Assembly: GCF_008711465.1 (NCBI RefSeq) | Contig: NZ_VXKQ01000009.1 | Coordinates: 1-64,000, forward strand | Length of the DNA stretch: 64,000 bases | Source of the DNA: Francisella sp. SYW-9 | Lineage (GTDB): Bacteria > Pseudomonadota > Gammaproteobacteria > Francisellales > Francisellaceae | Direction of reading: 5' to 3' | Part shown: in pieces, positions 9,769-19,364 of the stretch | How the letters are laid out: each line of letters begins with the position of its first letter | Numbering within the stretch: the first letter of the stretch is position 1 | The notes under the pieces: generated by a model | Told to the model about the DNA's origin: nothing | The model's database searches: none | Seen by the model: only the letters and a program-made list of their open reading frames with translations | Translations under genes and position numbers: made by a program

Positions 9769-11520
9769 ATGTTACCAACGCTCATGTCTGTTGACTTAGC
9801 AAGATTGCAGTTTGGTCTAACAGCATCATTTCACTTCTTATTTGTTCCTTTAACATTAGGTCTAACGTGGATTTTATTCACAATGGAACTGATGTATTTA
9901 AGAACAGGTAAAGAAGTTTATAAAGATATGGTGAAGTTTTGGGGTAAATTACTTGGAATAAACTTCGCTCTAGGAATTATCACTGGTTTAACCATGGAAT
10001 TTGAATTTGGTACTAACTGGTCATACTACTCACAGTCAGTAGGTGATATATTTGGTACACCTCTAGCTATTGAAGGTATGGCTGCATTTATGCTTGAGTC
10101 AACTTTCGCTGGCTTATTCTTCTTTGGTTGGGATAAACTTTCGAAGAAACAACATTTACTTTCAACATTCTGTTTAGCAATCGGTTCAAGTTTCTCAGCA
10201 CTATTAATTCTTGTTGCAAACGGTTATATGCAACATCCTGTAGGATCTGAATTTGTAGCTTCAACTATGAGAATGGAAACTGTAAGCTTACTAGATGTAT
10301 TTTTAAACTCTACTGCGCAATCAAACTTTGGTCACGTAATTACAGCTGGATACACAACTGGTGCAACTTTTGTTATAGGTATTAGTGCATACTACCTACT
10401 TAAAGGACGTGACACTGGTTTTGCTAAGAGATCTTTAGCCGTTGGCTTAGGTTTTGGTATAGTTGCTTGCATTATGGCTATATTCTTCGGCGATGCTAAC
10501 GGTCAAGATGCCTGGAAAGTACAACCATTAAAAATGGCTACTATTGAAGCTGAATGGGATACCTCACCAACTCCAGCACCATTTAATGCTGTAGGCTTCC
10601 CAGACCAAAAAGAACAAAAGAATAACTTTAACATAGAAATCCCTATGGCTCTTGGTCTAATAGCAACACACACTACAACAGCTCAAGTTCCTGGTGTTAA
10701 AGCTATCCTATACGGAGAGATGGTAAATGGTAAGAGAGATCCTAACCTAGCTTATTACAGAAATATTAAAACAGGTGAAACAGCTGATGTTTCTCCTGCT
10801 GTAGCTGCTGCTAATCCTCAAAAATATGAGAAAGTTCCTGCTGCTACTGTAATGATTAAAGATGGTGGTCTTGCTTATGCTGATCTTCTAAAATGGAGAG
10901 AGTCAGGTCGTAAAGGTGATACTCCTGATAGTAGCTATGCAAATTACAATAATCCTCAATACCAAAGATATATGGGCTTTGGTAAGCTACTTGTTCAAGT
11001 TGCTCAAGAGAAATATGGTAAAGCTGACTCTGCGACAATTGCTAAATTAGCTAACAATCCAGAAGTAGTAGAACAAGTTGCTACTAATATGGTTCCTGAT
11101 GTCGCTAGTATCTTCTGGACTTTCAGAATTATGGTTGGTATAGGCATGTTGCTACTATTACTGATGTTGGTTGGTTTAGTTCTCTTAGCTAGAAACTCCC
11201 TTGATAATACTAAACTTGGTAAGCTATTCCTAAGAGTTATGCCTTGGGCAATTCCATTACCTTTTATTGCTTGTGTCTGCGGTTGGTTTGTAACTGAGCA
11301 TGGCCGTCAGCCATGGACTGTTTATCATCAGCTGCCTACAAGCATCAGTTCATCAGCTCTAACAGCTGCTGATATTGGCACTTCTATGCTGATATTCTTG
11401 CTAATAGATACTTCTCTATTTGCAGTATTACTATTCTTAATGTTCAAATATGCAAAACTAGGACCTAGTTCGTTAGGTTCTGGTAAATATCATTTTGAAC
11501 AAAATAACAAAGATAAATAA
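9769..11520 (+). CDS. cydA: Cytochrome bd ubiquinol oxidase subunit I
   Basis: This 583-residue protein carries the expected CydA marks: FHFLFVPLTLG (axial His of heme b595 near residue 22), GMAAFMLESTFAGLFFFGWD (the acidic proton-path residues) and WTVYHQLPTS near the C-terminus. It uses quinol to reduce O2 with very high affinity. The quinol-binding Q-loop is long. Compared with the E. coli protein (522 residues) there are roughly 50 extra residues in the loop's C-terminal half, including an Ala-rich stretch (VSPAVAAANPQKY). The RBS AAGGAG precedes ATG 9769. cydB follows after 10 bp. Confidence 0.96.
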   Translation: MLPTLMSVDLARLQFGLTASFHFLFVPLTLGLTWILFTMELMYLRTGKEVYKDMVKFWGKLLGINFALGIITGLTMEFEFGTNWSYYSQSVGDIFGTPLAIEGMAAFMLESTFAGLFFFGWDKLSKKQHLLSTFCLAIGSSFSALLILVANGYMQHPVGSEFVASTMRMETVSLLDVFLNSTAQSNFGHVITAGYTTGATFVIGISAYYLLKGRDTGFAKRSLAVGLGFGIVACIMAIFFGDANGQDAWKVQPLKMATIEAEWDTSPTPAPFNAVGFPDQKEQKNNFNIEIPMALGLIATHTTTAQVPGVKAILYGEMVNGKRDPNLAYYRNIKTGETADVSPAVAAANPQKYEKVPAATVMIKDGGLAYADLLKWRESGRKGDTPDSSYANYNNPQYQRYMGFGKLLVQVAQEKYGKADSATIAKLANNPEVVEQVATNMVPDVASIFWTFRIMVGIGMLLLLLMLVGLVLLARNSLDNTKLGKLFLRVMPWAIPLPFIACVCGWFVTEHGRQPWTVYHQLPTSISSSALTAADIGTSMLIFLLIDTSLFAVLLFLMFKYAKLGPSSLGSGKYHFEQNNKDK

Positions 11521-11530
11521 GGAGAGATAA

Positions 11531-12724
11531 ATGTTATTAGATGTTTTACAAGTTATCTCTTGGCTAGTTGTTGGAGTTCTTATATTCCTAGTAGCTGCAA
11601 CAGTTGGTTTTGACTTTGGTATAGGTATTCTTGCTAAGTTTGTTGGTAAAGATAACTATGAAAAAAGAGCTATCATAAATACTGTAGGCCCTACTTGGGA
11701 TGGTTCTCAGGTTTGGTTTATTACTGCTGGTGGTGCACTTTTTGCTATTTGGCCACAAGTATACGCTACAAGTTTCTCAGGACTTTATATTGCTATATTA
11801 GCTGTACTATGGGGCCTTTTCTTAAGACCTCCTGCTTTTGAGTATAGAAAGAAAATAGATAGCGACAAATGGAGAAATTTCTGGGATTGGATGCTTGTTT
11901 TAGGTAGTATCATTCCTATAGTTGTTATGGGTGTTGCTGTTGGTAACTTATACCTTGGCTTCCCAATCTCGTATGATGATACAGCTAGACTAATTTACGG
12001 TACTGTAACAAATGGCCAGTATCAATCTATGTGGATTACATTACTAGACCTATTAACGCCTTTTGCTTTATTATTTGGTGTATTTGCTCTAAATATGGCA
12101 CTAATGCACGGTTCTACTTATGGAAAGCTTAGAACAGAAGGTGTACTAAGAGATAGATTTAAGAAGATCAGTAACGTTACAGCTATTATATATATAGTAT
12201 TGCTAATTGTTGCTGCTATTTGGATAGCATTTATCCCTGGTTATCAATATAGCACTAACCCAGGCTTCGCATATGCTTCAGATGCCTTAAACCACGCTTA
12301 TACAGCAGGTAAAATAACAACAGATCATTCTTGGTATTATAACTTTAACCATGCTCATATATGGATGTGGTTTGCACCTATTTTAACTTTTGTTGGTGCT
12401 ATCCTTATTATTGTATTTAATAATAAGGATAAAGATGGCTCAGCATTCTTAGCAAGTTTAGCTTCTTTACTTGGAGCTGTGTTAACAGTTGGTTTTGCGC
12501 TATTCCCATTCATTATGGTATCTAATGTTGGTGACTACAAATATAGTTTAACTATATTTAATGCTAGTAGTAGTCAAACTTCATTAATAGGCATTCTTAT
12601 AGCTGCTCTTATAATACTTCCGATTGTATTTAGTTATACGTTCTTCGTATATAAGAAAATGTGGGCAAACGGCCGTAGAACATCTGCTGAAGAAATAAAA
12701 GCTAACTCACATGAGATGTACTAA
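11531..12724 (+). CDS. cydB: Cytochrome bd ubiquinol oxidase subunit II
   Basis: This 397-residue, nine-segment membrane protein has the family signature GFDFGIGIL near residue 28 and GPTWDGSQVWFITAGGALFAIWP near 52-74. E. coli CydB is 379 residues. It pairs with CydA in the bd oxidase. An AAGGAGAGA Shine-Dalgarno overlaps the end of cydA, and cydX follows 18 bp downstream. Confidence 0.96.
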   Translation: MLLDVLQVISWLVVGVLIFLVAATVGFDFGIGILAKFVGKDNYEKRAIINTVGPTWDGSQVWFITAGGALFAIWPQVYATSFSGLYIAILAVLWGLFLRPPAFEYRKKIDSDKWRNFWDWMLVLGSIIPIVVMGVAVGNLYLGFPISYDDTARLIYGTVTNGQYQSMWITLLDLLTPFALLFGVFALNMALMHGSTYGKLRTEGVLRDRFKKISNVTAIIYIVLLIVAAIWIAFIPGYQYSTNPGFAYASDALNHAYTAGKITTDHSWYYNFNHAHIWMWFAPILTFVGAILIIVFNNKDKDGSAFLASLASLLGAVLTVGFALFPFIMVSNVGDYKYSLTIFNASSSQTSLIGILIAALIILPIVFSYTFFVYKKMWANGRRTSAEEIKANSHEMY

Positions 12725-12742
12725 TAAAAAAGGAGATTTATT

Positions 12743-12832
12743 ATGTTTTATTTAGTATGGATAGTTTCTGCATTTGTAGCAGTTGGCGTAGGTTGCTTCG
12801 TTGCTGGTAAAATGGATAAAAAAGAAGATTAA
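12743..12832 (+). CDS. cydX: Cytochrome bd small subunit CydX (29 aa)
   Basis: A 29-codon frame starts at ATG 12743, preceded by a strong AAGGAGAT Shine-Dalgarno at 12730-12737. It encodes one hydrophobic helix beginning MFYLVWIVSAF and ending in a charged tail (KMDKKED). E. coli CydX begins MWYFAWILG and also follows cydB. Position, length and the N-terminal Tyr/Trp pattern fit the accessory subunit that stabilises the heme centres of cytochrome bd. At 29 residues it is shorter than E. coli CydX (37). Confidence 0.85.
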   Translation: MFYLVWIVSAFVAVGVGCFVAGKMDKKED

Positions 12833-12921
12833 TAATTTACTTCTTTTGCTATTATAATATTTTTTTCATCTTTCTATTAGTATAGAATCTTATAATCAAT
12901 TAATTTAAAAATTAAACTATT

Positions 12922-13659
12922 ATGAGAAAACTCTTCTATACATCAATTCTTAGTATATTCCTTTTCACATTTGGCTATTGTGATATTGTTGTAGGTACTA
13001 CTGGTGATTACTTACCTTTTTCTAACTACAATAAATCGACCAATACATTTACTGGTAAAGATATACAACTTATAAAAGAATTTGCTAAAGCTAAAAATGA
13101 AAAAGTTAAGTTCGTTAAAACTACTTGGAAAACAGCTGCAAATGATCTTAAATCTAATAAATTTGAAGTTTTTGTAGGTGGAATGACAATAACTCCTCAA
13201 CGTAAAAATAGCTTCTTATTCTCAACACCTTTAGAAGCATCAAGAAAAGCAGCAATGACTGCGTGCAAAAACTTAAGTAAATATAAGAGTTTTAAAGATA
13301 TAGATAATCCTAAAACTCTAGTTATCGAAAATAGAGGTGGTACTAATGAAAAATTTGCATTGCAGAACCTTAAAAAAGCAAGCCTTCTAATAATAAGTGA
13401 TAATAAAAAAGCTGTAAAATCTATAACTAATGGCTTTGGTAATATCCATCCAGATATAATGATTACAGATAGTGTGGAAATAAAATATCAACACTCTATT
13501 AATCCACAAGTATGCCAAATACCAGTACAAATAGATAAAAGTAGCTCTTTCAAAGCATTTATGTTTAATAAAACCTCTAATGGTAAAAAACTAGCTAATC
13601 AATTTGATCAATGGTTAAAGGATAATCCAAAGATTTTTAAGGCATATGCTAACTCATAA
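12922..13659 (+). CDS. pheC: Periplasmic cyclohexadienyl (prephenate/arogenate) dehydratase-like protein
   Basis: This 245-residue protein has a signal peptide (about residues 1-20, ending FGYCD) and a type II solute-binding fold. Several blocks match Pseudomonas PheC as I recall it: VGTTGDYLPFS, a TTWKT segment, VGGMTITPQR, NRGGTNEKFALQNLKKA and MITDSVEIKYQ. PheC is a secreted dehydratase that makes phenylpyruvate or phenylalanine and evolved from amino-acid-binding proteins. The two Cys in the mature part may form a disulfide. A plain amino-acid-binding protein is the alternative, but no ABC permease genes adjoin it. It is convergent with the DMT-type gene. Confidence 0.75.
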   Translation: MRKLFYTSILSIFLFTFGYCDIVVGTTGDYLPFSNYNKSTNTFTGKDIQLIKEFAKAKNEKVKFVKTTWKTAANDLKSNKFEVFVGGMTITPQRKNSFLFSTPLEASRKAAMTACKNLSKYKSFKDIDNPKTLVIENRGGTNEKFALQNLKKASLLIISDNKKAVKSITNGFGNIHPDIMITDSVEIKYQHSINPQVCQIPVQIDKSSSFKAFMFNKTSNGKKLANQFDQWLKDNPKIFKAYANS

Positions 13660-13695
13660 CAAATAATTTTTTCTACTCTTATAAAACTATATTAT

Positions 13696-14559
13696 CTAGT
13701 TTTTACTTAATAACGATTCTAGATTTAAAATAATAGTTGCTATCAAACAAATAATAAAGGTAGGAATAGTCCAATCTCCCATCACAATTCCTTGAAAAAC
13801 TAAAACAATAACAGGTACTGTAGTAACAAAACGAGAGTATATATAAGGTTTAAGTTTATACAATGCAACTTGACTAAAGAAACTAGGTAGAATCATTCCC
13901 AACATAGCCATAAGAATAAATATTGAAATAATTTTTATCGAACCTATTGAGACAATAGTTGTAACAATATGATCACCAAAAGTTAGCCATAATAGTAATG
14001 AAATAATCCATAAAAAGAAAAGCCTCAGAGAAAGTATAGCTGTACTAGATAAATTATATTTACTAGAAAAGTTAAAAGCTGTAACACGATACATACCAGT
14101 AAAAACACCTGCTAAAACACCACTAATCACACCCATAGTTGAATGCTCTGGCATAAAGATTACACAAAGAATAATAGTAATGACTGATAAGCTTGATCCA
14201 ATAAAGTTTAACAACGATAACTTTCTATACGTAAGATTCACATAAGCAAAAGCTGCAAGAAAATCTATTGTTATACTAAATCGAGCAGAGGACTCAACTG
14301 TTGCAAGATAGCTAAAAACCCACATCAATGAAACATATATTGAAACTATAATAAATTCTTTTCTCTTTGTTCCGAATACAAAGCTAAAATTTTCACGTAA
14401 CTTCCCTTTATATCCTTCAACCAAATTAAAAAAAACTATAGCTATTGTACAACTTAAGAATAAAACAAAAAAAGCGTTATAGTCTTGCCCTATCTTATAA
14501 ACTAAAATCTGTGATGCAATAAAACTAATAATATAAAGATAAACATATACTATGCCCAT
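13696..14559 (-). CDS. DMT/EamA-like membrane permease
   Basis: This 287-residue, nearly all-hydrophobic protein has nine or ten predicted membrane segments in two similar halves, as in drug/metabolite transporters. The start of the second half (STMGVISGVLAGVFTGMYRVTAF) resembles the EamA repeat entry. No substrate can be read from the sequence. It stands alone on the minus strand, with a hairpin in the gap before it and only 36 bp to the convergent pheC. Confidence 0.6.
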   Translation of the reverse strand: MGIVYVYLYIISFIASQILVYKIGQDYNAFFVLFLSCTIAIVFFNLVEGYKGKLRENFSFVFGTKRKEFIIVSIYVSLMWVFSYLATVESSARFSITIDFLAAFAYVNLTYRKLSLLNFIGSSLSVITIILCVIFMPEHSTMGVISGVLAGVFTGMYRVTAFNFSSKYNLSSTAILSLRLFFLWIISLLLWLTFGDHIVTTIVSIGSIKIISIFILMAMLGMILPSFFSQVALYKLKPYIYSRFVTTVPVIVLVFQGIVMGDWTIPTFIICLIATIILNLESLLSKN

Positions 14560-14649
14560 ATGATTCTTTCTCCTTATTTCTTTCTCTGCGAAGCTATTTA
14601 TTTAAATGGCTTTGTTAATATATCCTAAGAATTTAGATAATTTCAAAAT

Positions 14650-14678
14650 TTAAGCCGTAGATTTGAAGCTAGGCTTAA
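14650..14678 (-). terminator. Terminator-like hairpin downstream of priA
   Basis: TTAAGCC (14650-14656) pairs with GGCTTAA (14672-14678). TAG/CTA extends the stem inward past one bulged G. On the minus strand, the direction of priA, the stem runs into TTAAATTTTG, which is T-rich but not a clean run. It sits in the 255-bp gap between priA and the DMT-type gene. The rest of this gap shows no gene. Confidence 0.4.
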
Positions 14679-14814
14679 TAGCTACCCTCGAAGACTCATT
14701 ATACTAATAATATTCTCAGACTATAATCTTACATAGCAAAGTAAGTTAACTAAAAGATATATGCCCGCATACTATGAATTTATAACGTTGAAGCAATTAA
14801 TTATTTTGATAAAA

Positions 14815-16968
14815 CTATCCCAGCTCAATAGGGTCTATATCAAAGTAAACTTTAATCGTACTTCTAATATTGCAACATATATTTTGATTCACCCATTTTA
14901 TCAGCAGATTTATTTCAGCGCGTTTTTTTGATGTAAGTAGCAGACTATAGCGATAGACATTATTCTTTTTTAAATGTAATGCTGGTAGAGGTTTAGATAC
15001 TTGCACATTTTCACAGTTCTTTAATCTTGAATATACATCATTTAGCAAACTCAAAATTTCCTGCTCTTTTTTAGACTCTGCTATTATCTGAGCTTGATAT
15101 GTATAAGGAGGATAACTTGCATATTTCCTTTGCTCTAAAAGATAATCAAGAAACTCTAAATAGTCGTTATTTACTAATAAATCTAAAAGCTTATTCTCTG
15201 GTTGATACGTTTGCAGCAGCACTACACCAGGCTTATCTGCTCTACCTGCTCGCCCTGATACTTGAATTATCATTTGTGCTGTTTTCTCTATTGCATGAAA
15301 ATCAGTACTATATAACCCGGCATCTATATTTATTAAACCAACTAAAGTGATATTCTCAAAGTGATGACCTTTTGCGATCATCTGAGTACCAACAATAATA
15401 TCAACCATATTATCATTAATCATCTGATTGATATTATGAAGATCACTAATAGTTTTTATATTTGAGCGATCAAAACGAACAATCTTATTATATGGAAACT
15501 TAGCTTCTAAACGTGATTGAACTTTTTCGGTACCAGTTCCATAAGTAAACAAATCTTGCTTACCACAGCTTGTACATACAGTAACTAAAGGTTTACGCGA
15601 GCCGCAGAAATGACATTCTAAGTATTGATATGGGTGAGTGTGTAAAGTATATGGTTTATCACATCTATCACACTCAATAGCCTCACCGCAGCTATTACAA
15701 ACTAATGCCTTAGCAAAACCTAACTTATTTATAAAAACCAAAGATTGTTGATGGTCAGTAATATTCTGTTCCAAAAGATTAAAAAGAGTATTACTAATAC
15801 CATTATCAACTATGCTTGATTTTAGATCGAGAAGTTGAATTGGAGTTTTATAGTTATTTAATGCTCTATTTTGTAACTTAAGCAATTTATACTTACCAGT
15901 CAAACTATTGTAGTAACTTTGTATTGATGGTGTTGCACTTCCTAAAATCACAGGAATACCTAACTGACTAGCTCTAAATATAGCAATATCACGAGCATTA
16001 TACCTAATAGTACTCGTTTGTTGCTTAAAAGAGCTATCGTGCTCTTCATCAATAATAACAATGCCTAAATCTCTAAAATCAGCTAGCACTCCGCTTCTTG
16101 TTGAGATAACAATATCTGCCTCACCTTGTTTAATCTTTAACCAATTTGTGAGCCTTGCCTTTTCACTTAATTTAGAATGTAGTGCAACGATATTTTTATT
16201 AGGAAATCTACTTTCAAAACGTTTTATTGTCTGAGGAGTTAGATTTATCTCTGGAACCATTACAAGCACTTGCTTTGAATCAGCTAAATATTTGTCTATA
16301 GTTTGTAGATAAATCTCTGTTTTTCCACTACCTGTAACCCCATAAAGAAGAAATACATTAAAGCCTGAACCTGATAATATACTGCTTAATACATTATTTT
16401 GTTCCTCAGATAAATCTTTAGGTTTGTCATGCTTTATATTTTTAGAAGATCCTTTTAACTTATATGACTTTTTAAGGATATCCTTTTCAAAAAGCTTATT
16501 AATAACATAAGTAGAGCCTAATTGTTTTAAATCCTCATATTTGATAAAGTCAGTTTGTTTAAAGGCATTAATTAGCTCTTGTTGTTTAGGTGTCAATTTA
16601 TGACTCTCTAGATTTTTAGAATCAATGTAAACATATGTATCTTGTTGAGGCTTAATAATCTCACTTTTAAAAAAATCATTTGGTAAGGCTAAGCGTATTG
16701 CACTGTAAAGATCACAGCAATAGTATTGAGAAATCCAAGTTATCAAATTTTGTATATCAACACTTATAGGAGCATCTATAAATTTGACTATTGGTTTAAC
16801 CTTTTCAACTCCGTAATCAACTTTAATATCTTTCGCAATTATAAAACCTACTAATTGGCGTTTACCAACATTGACTAATACTCGATCAAATAATCTAACA
16901 TCGTTCTTATCAGTACTATAATCAAGCACATATGCTGGAGGAACAGCTAATGCGACTTTGACAATCAT
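14815..16968 (-). CDS. priA: Primosomal replication restart helicase PriA
   Basis: This 717-residue protein reads N-terminal DNA-binding domain, then a superfamily 2 helicase core. It shows Walker A (GVTGSGKTEIYLQ), DEEH box (IIDEEHDSSFKQQ) and GSATPS. The zinc-binding Cys cluster (CNSCGEAIECDRCDKPYTLH, then CHFCGS and CTSCGK) interrupts the helicase lobes, as in all PriA proteins. It reloads DnaB at collapsed forks. The start overlaps the pnuC stop by one base (TAATG), so the two genes are translated together. Confidence 0.96.
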   Translation of the reverse strand: MIVKVALAVPPAYVLDYSTDKNDVRLFDRVLVNVGKRQLVGFIIAKDIKVDYGVEKVKPIVKFIDAPISVDIQNLITWISQYYCCDLYSAIRLALPNDFFKSEIIKPQQDTYVYIDSKNLESHKLTPKQQELINAFKQTDFIKYEDLKQLGSTYVINKLFEKDILKKSYKLKGSSKNIKHDKPKDLSEEQNNVLSSILSGSGFNVFLLYGVTGSGKTEIYLQTIDKYLADSKQVLVMVPEINLTPQTIKRFESRFPNKNIVALHSKLSEKARLTNWLKIKQGEADIVISTRSGVLADFRDLGIVIIDEEHDSSFKQQTSTIRYNARDIAIFRASQLGIPVILGSATPSIQSYYNSLTGKYKLLKLQNRALNNYKTPIQLLDLKSSIVDNGISNTLFNLLEQNITDHQQSLVFINKLGFAKALVCNSCGEAIECDRCDKPYTLHTHPYQYLECHFCGSRKPLVTVCTSCGKQDLFTYGTGTEKVQSRLEAKFPYNKIVRFDRSNIKTISDLHNINQMINDNMVDIIVGTQMIAKGHHFENITLVGLINIDAGLYSTDFHAIEKTAQMIIQVSGRAGRADKPGVVLLQTYQPENKLLDLLVNNDYLEFLDYLLEQRKYASYPPYTYQAQIIAESKKEQEILSLLNDVYSRLKNCENVQVSKPLPALHLKKNNVYRYSLLLTSKKRAEINLLIKWVNQNICCNIRSTIKVYFDIDPIELG

Positions 16969-17540
16969 TATGCAGATTCCGCAATAGTTTTTGTATTTTT
17001 ATACCAAAAATAGAATCCATAGATAGCTGTAAGAAGAAAAATAAAGTTTTGTAAAACTTGGCCATATAATTGTTGCTGATACATCACAAAGACAAAATAT
17101 AGATCAGAAATTATCCAAATCACCCAATTTTCCATAAATTTCTCTATAGTCATGATAATTGCGGTAAATGTAATACCTGTCAACAAGCCAGTTGATATAA
17201 TATCCTCTGAGCCTGTAAAATAGTTAAAAGCCAAACAAAAGATACATAATGCAATTGTATAAAGTATATACCTAAAATAATCGGAAGCTTTCATCCATTT
17301 AATAACATCATCACTATCTACACCTTGTGTACTCCATTTATACCAACCATAGCTAAAAAATATCACATATACAACTTGCAGTAAGACCAATGAGTAAGTA
17401 CCCTTCATCGCAAATAAGAAAAGTAATATCACAGCTCCAACAATACCTAACGACCAAGACCAAACTCTTAATCTAGCTAGATATATTGTATATAAAACAT
17501 TTATAATAAGTGCTGAGTAGTCGAGAATTTTAAATAGCAT
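16968..17540 (-). CDS. pnuC: Nicotinamide riboside transporter PnuC family
   Basis: This 190-residue protein has about seven membrane segments. It has PnuC-type features: an early Trp-rich helix (LRVWSWSLGIVGAV), YGWYKW near 67-72, ENWVIWIISDLYFVFVMYQ near 136-154 and the C-terminal FYFWYKN. PnuC moves nicotinamide riboside by facilitated diffusion, trapped by phosphorylation inside the cell. It is co-transcribed with priA, whose start codon shares a base with the pnuC stop. Confidence 0.85.
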   Translation of the reverse strand: MLFKILDYSALIINVLYTIYLARLRVWSWSLGIVGAVILLFLFAMKGTYSLVLLQVVYVIFFSYGWYKWSTQGVDSDDVIKWMKASDYFRYILYTIALCIFCLAFNYFTGSEDIISTGLLTGITFTAIIMTIEKFMENWVIWIISDLYFVFVMYQQQLYGQVLQNFIFLLTAIYGFYFWYKNTKTIAESA

Positions 17541-17555
17541 AGTTCATTAACCTTT

Positions 17556-18752
17556 TTAGAAACATTCATACAATTTTATATCAAGATCTTTATACAGGTC
17601 TGATTTTATCGTATTAATCTTTCTAATTGAACTAGTTTTAAAGTTAATTGTTGGATTAAATGCTAAATACACCTTATGTAAACTTAAATTAAAAACATCA
17701 CAGTTTAAATAGCAAATATCTTGTGCAGTTATTCTAATAATATTTGCCTTCTCTAAATCATATAAAACCTGCTTAACTTTATCATAATCAGCAACCGCAG
17801 CACTTTTATAAATATCAGAAATGCTCATACCATTTTTAAGCTCACGCTGAATAATATGTAGATCTTTAAGAATATTAACACTTATACTTAAATCATCTCT
17901 TCTTACTTCTTTCTTAAAGTCTAGAGTAATCTTCATATACTGCATAGCCCTAATCATAACAGCACCCAACAATGTTATATGCCAAGTAATATAAACCCAG
18001 AGAATAAATATCGGAATTAAAGAAAGTGATCCATAAATAACAGAATATGTTGGTACATAAAACATATATAAAGAAAAAACCTTTTTAGCTATTGAGAAAA
18101 CTATAGCTACTAAAAATGCTGCAAATAACGCAACCCTAGAGTTAATCTTTGTATTAGGCAGAATCTTATAAACTACAAAAAAACCACCTGTTAAGAAAAT
18201 AAGTGATAAGAAATTTAATAAATACTGCTCAATACCAACGCCCTTAAAAAACCATGTCATTGAAAGAACATAAGTAGTTGATATAAAGACAAACCCCATT
18301 AGTAATGGTCCCATTGTCATTAATGCCCAATAAACCAACAAGCTTTGCACTATAGGACGTTGTTTATTTACATAAAATATCTTATTTAGTGTAATTTCTA
18401 ATCTTTTAATCATTAAAAATATAACCACTAATAAAACAATAACTGAAGTAACAGGCAGGCTAGTCATCTTATCAGATAGAGATGTAATATATTGCTGAAC
18501 AGTTGTCGCTGTTGCAGGTAACATATTATCAAATAAAAAGTTCTGAATATTATCAGAAAGAGAACTAAATGCATTAAAAGCATTCAAAATATTTATTATA
18601 ATGAAAAAAGCTGGTACGATAGCAAACAAACTAGCTAATGTTATAGATGCTGCCACTGTTGGGCACTCTTTACGAAAATATTCCTTAAATACCCAAAGCC
18701 AATAGTTTTGGAAGATGATTAAATATTTTTTACACAATCGAATACTAAACAT
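17556..18752 (-). CDS. yihY: YihY/BrkB-family (UPF0761) inner membrane protein
   Basis: This 398-residue protein has six membrane segments in residues 25-270. It shows YihY landmarks: ECPTVAASITLASLFAIVPAFF near 29-50, YKILPNTKI in the middle and GSLSLIPIFILWVYITWHITLLGA near 240-263. The soluble tail (about 290-398) resembles a winged-helix fold (IQRELKNGMSISDIYK). The family was once called RNase BN in error. Its role is unsettled, with suggestions in envelope homeostasis. The start lies only 12 bp from the divergent wrbA start. Confidence 0.85.
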   Translation of the reverse strand: MFSIRLCKKYLIIFQNYWLWVFKEYFRKECPTVAASITLASLFAIVPAFFIIINILNAFNAFSSLSDNIQNFLFDNMLPATATTVQQYITSLSDKMTSLPVTSVIVLLVVIFLMIKRLEITLNKIFYVNKQRPIVQSLLVYWALMTMGPLLMGFVFISTTYVLSMTWFFKGVGIEQYLLNFLSLIFLTGGFFVVYKILPNTKINSRVALFAAFLVAIVFSIAKKVFSLYMFYVPTYSVIYGSLSLIPIFILWVYITWHITLLGAVMIRAMQYMKITLDFKKEVRRDDLSISVNILKDLHIIQRELKNGMSISDIYKSAAVADYDKVKQVLYDLEKANIIRITAQDICYLNCDVFNLSLHKVYLAFNPTINFKTSSIRKINTIKSDLYKDLDIKLYECF

Positions 18753-18764
18753 AGAATAAGCAAC

Positions 18765-19355
18765 ATGAAAAACATACTAATACTATACTACAGCCAAGGT
18801 GGAAGTACAAAGAAAATGGCTCATACGATAGCTCTAGGAGTTGAAGCTACAGGAGCTACAGCAACAATACGCACCGTACCAAATATCTCTGCAAAAACCG
18901 AAAAAGTAGATCCTATAATCCCCGAAGATGGTGACTTATATGCTACAAAAGAGGATTTAGCTAACTGTGATGGACTTATAGTTGGTAGCCCTGCATATTT
19001 TGGTAATATGGCATCACCTCTTAAATATTTTTTAGAGATAAATAGTGATTTATGGTTTAAAGGCAGTCTTATTGGAAAACCTGTAGGATTTTTTACTGCT
19101 GCTTCTGGGATGCATGCCGGACATGAAAGCACGTTACTTTCGATGATGATTCCCTTTATGCACCATGGCTGTTTAATTGTTGGCGTGCCATATAGTGAAC
19201 AAGCCCTTGAACATACTAAAACAGGAGGTACACCCTATGGAGCTTCTCATCTAAACACTTTCTCACCTAATAAAACAATGTCAGAAGATGAGATAAAAAT
19301 ATGTAAAACCCTAGGAAAAAGGGTCTCTGAGATTGCTAATAGACTTTCAAAATAA
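18765..19355 (+). CDS. wrbA: WrbA-type flavodoxin-like NAD(P)H:quinone oxidoreductase
   Basis: This 196-residue protein has the flavodoxin phosphate loop at the N-terminus (ILYYSQGGSTKKMA) and WrbA blocks GSPAYFGNMASPLKYFLE, GKPVGFFTAASGMHAGHESTLLSM and GGTPYGASH. These fit FMN-dependent two-electron quinone reduction, which limits semiquinone and superoxide formation. The divergent yihY start is 12 bp away, so the wrbA promoter must lie inside yihY. The SlyB-type gene follows after 9 bp and is probably co-transcribed. Confidence 0.9.
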   Translation: MKNILILYYSQGGSTKKMAHTIALGVEATGATATIRTVPNISAKTEKVDPIIPEDGDLYATKEDLANCDGLIVGSPAYFGNMASPLKYFLEINSDLWFKGSLIGKPVGFFTAASGMHAGHESTLLSMMIPFMHHGCLIVGVPYSEQALEHTKTGGTPYGASHLNTFSPNKTMSEDEIKICKTLGKRVSEIANRLSK

Positions 19356-19364
19356 GGAATATCA

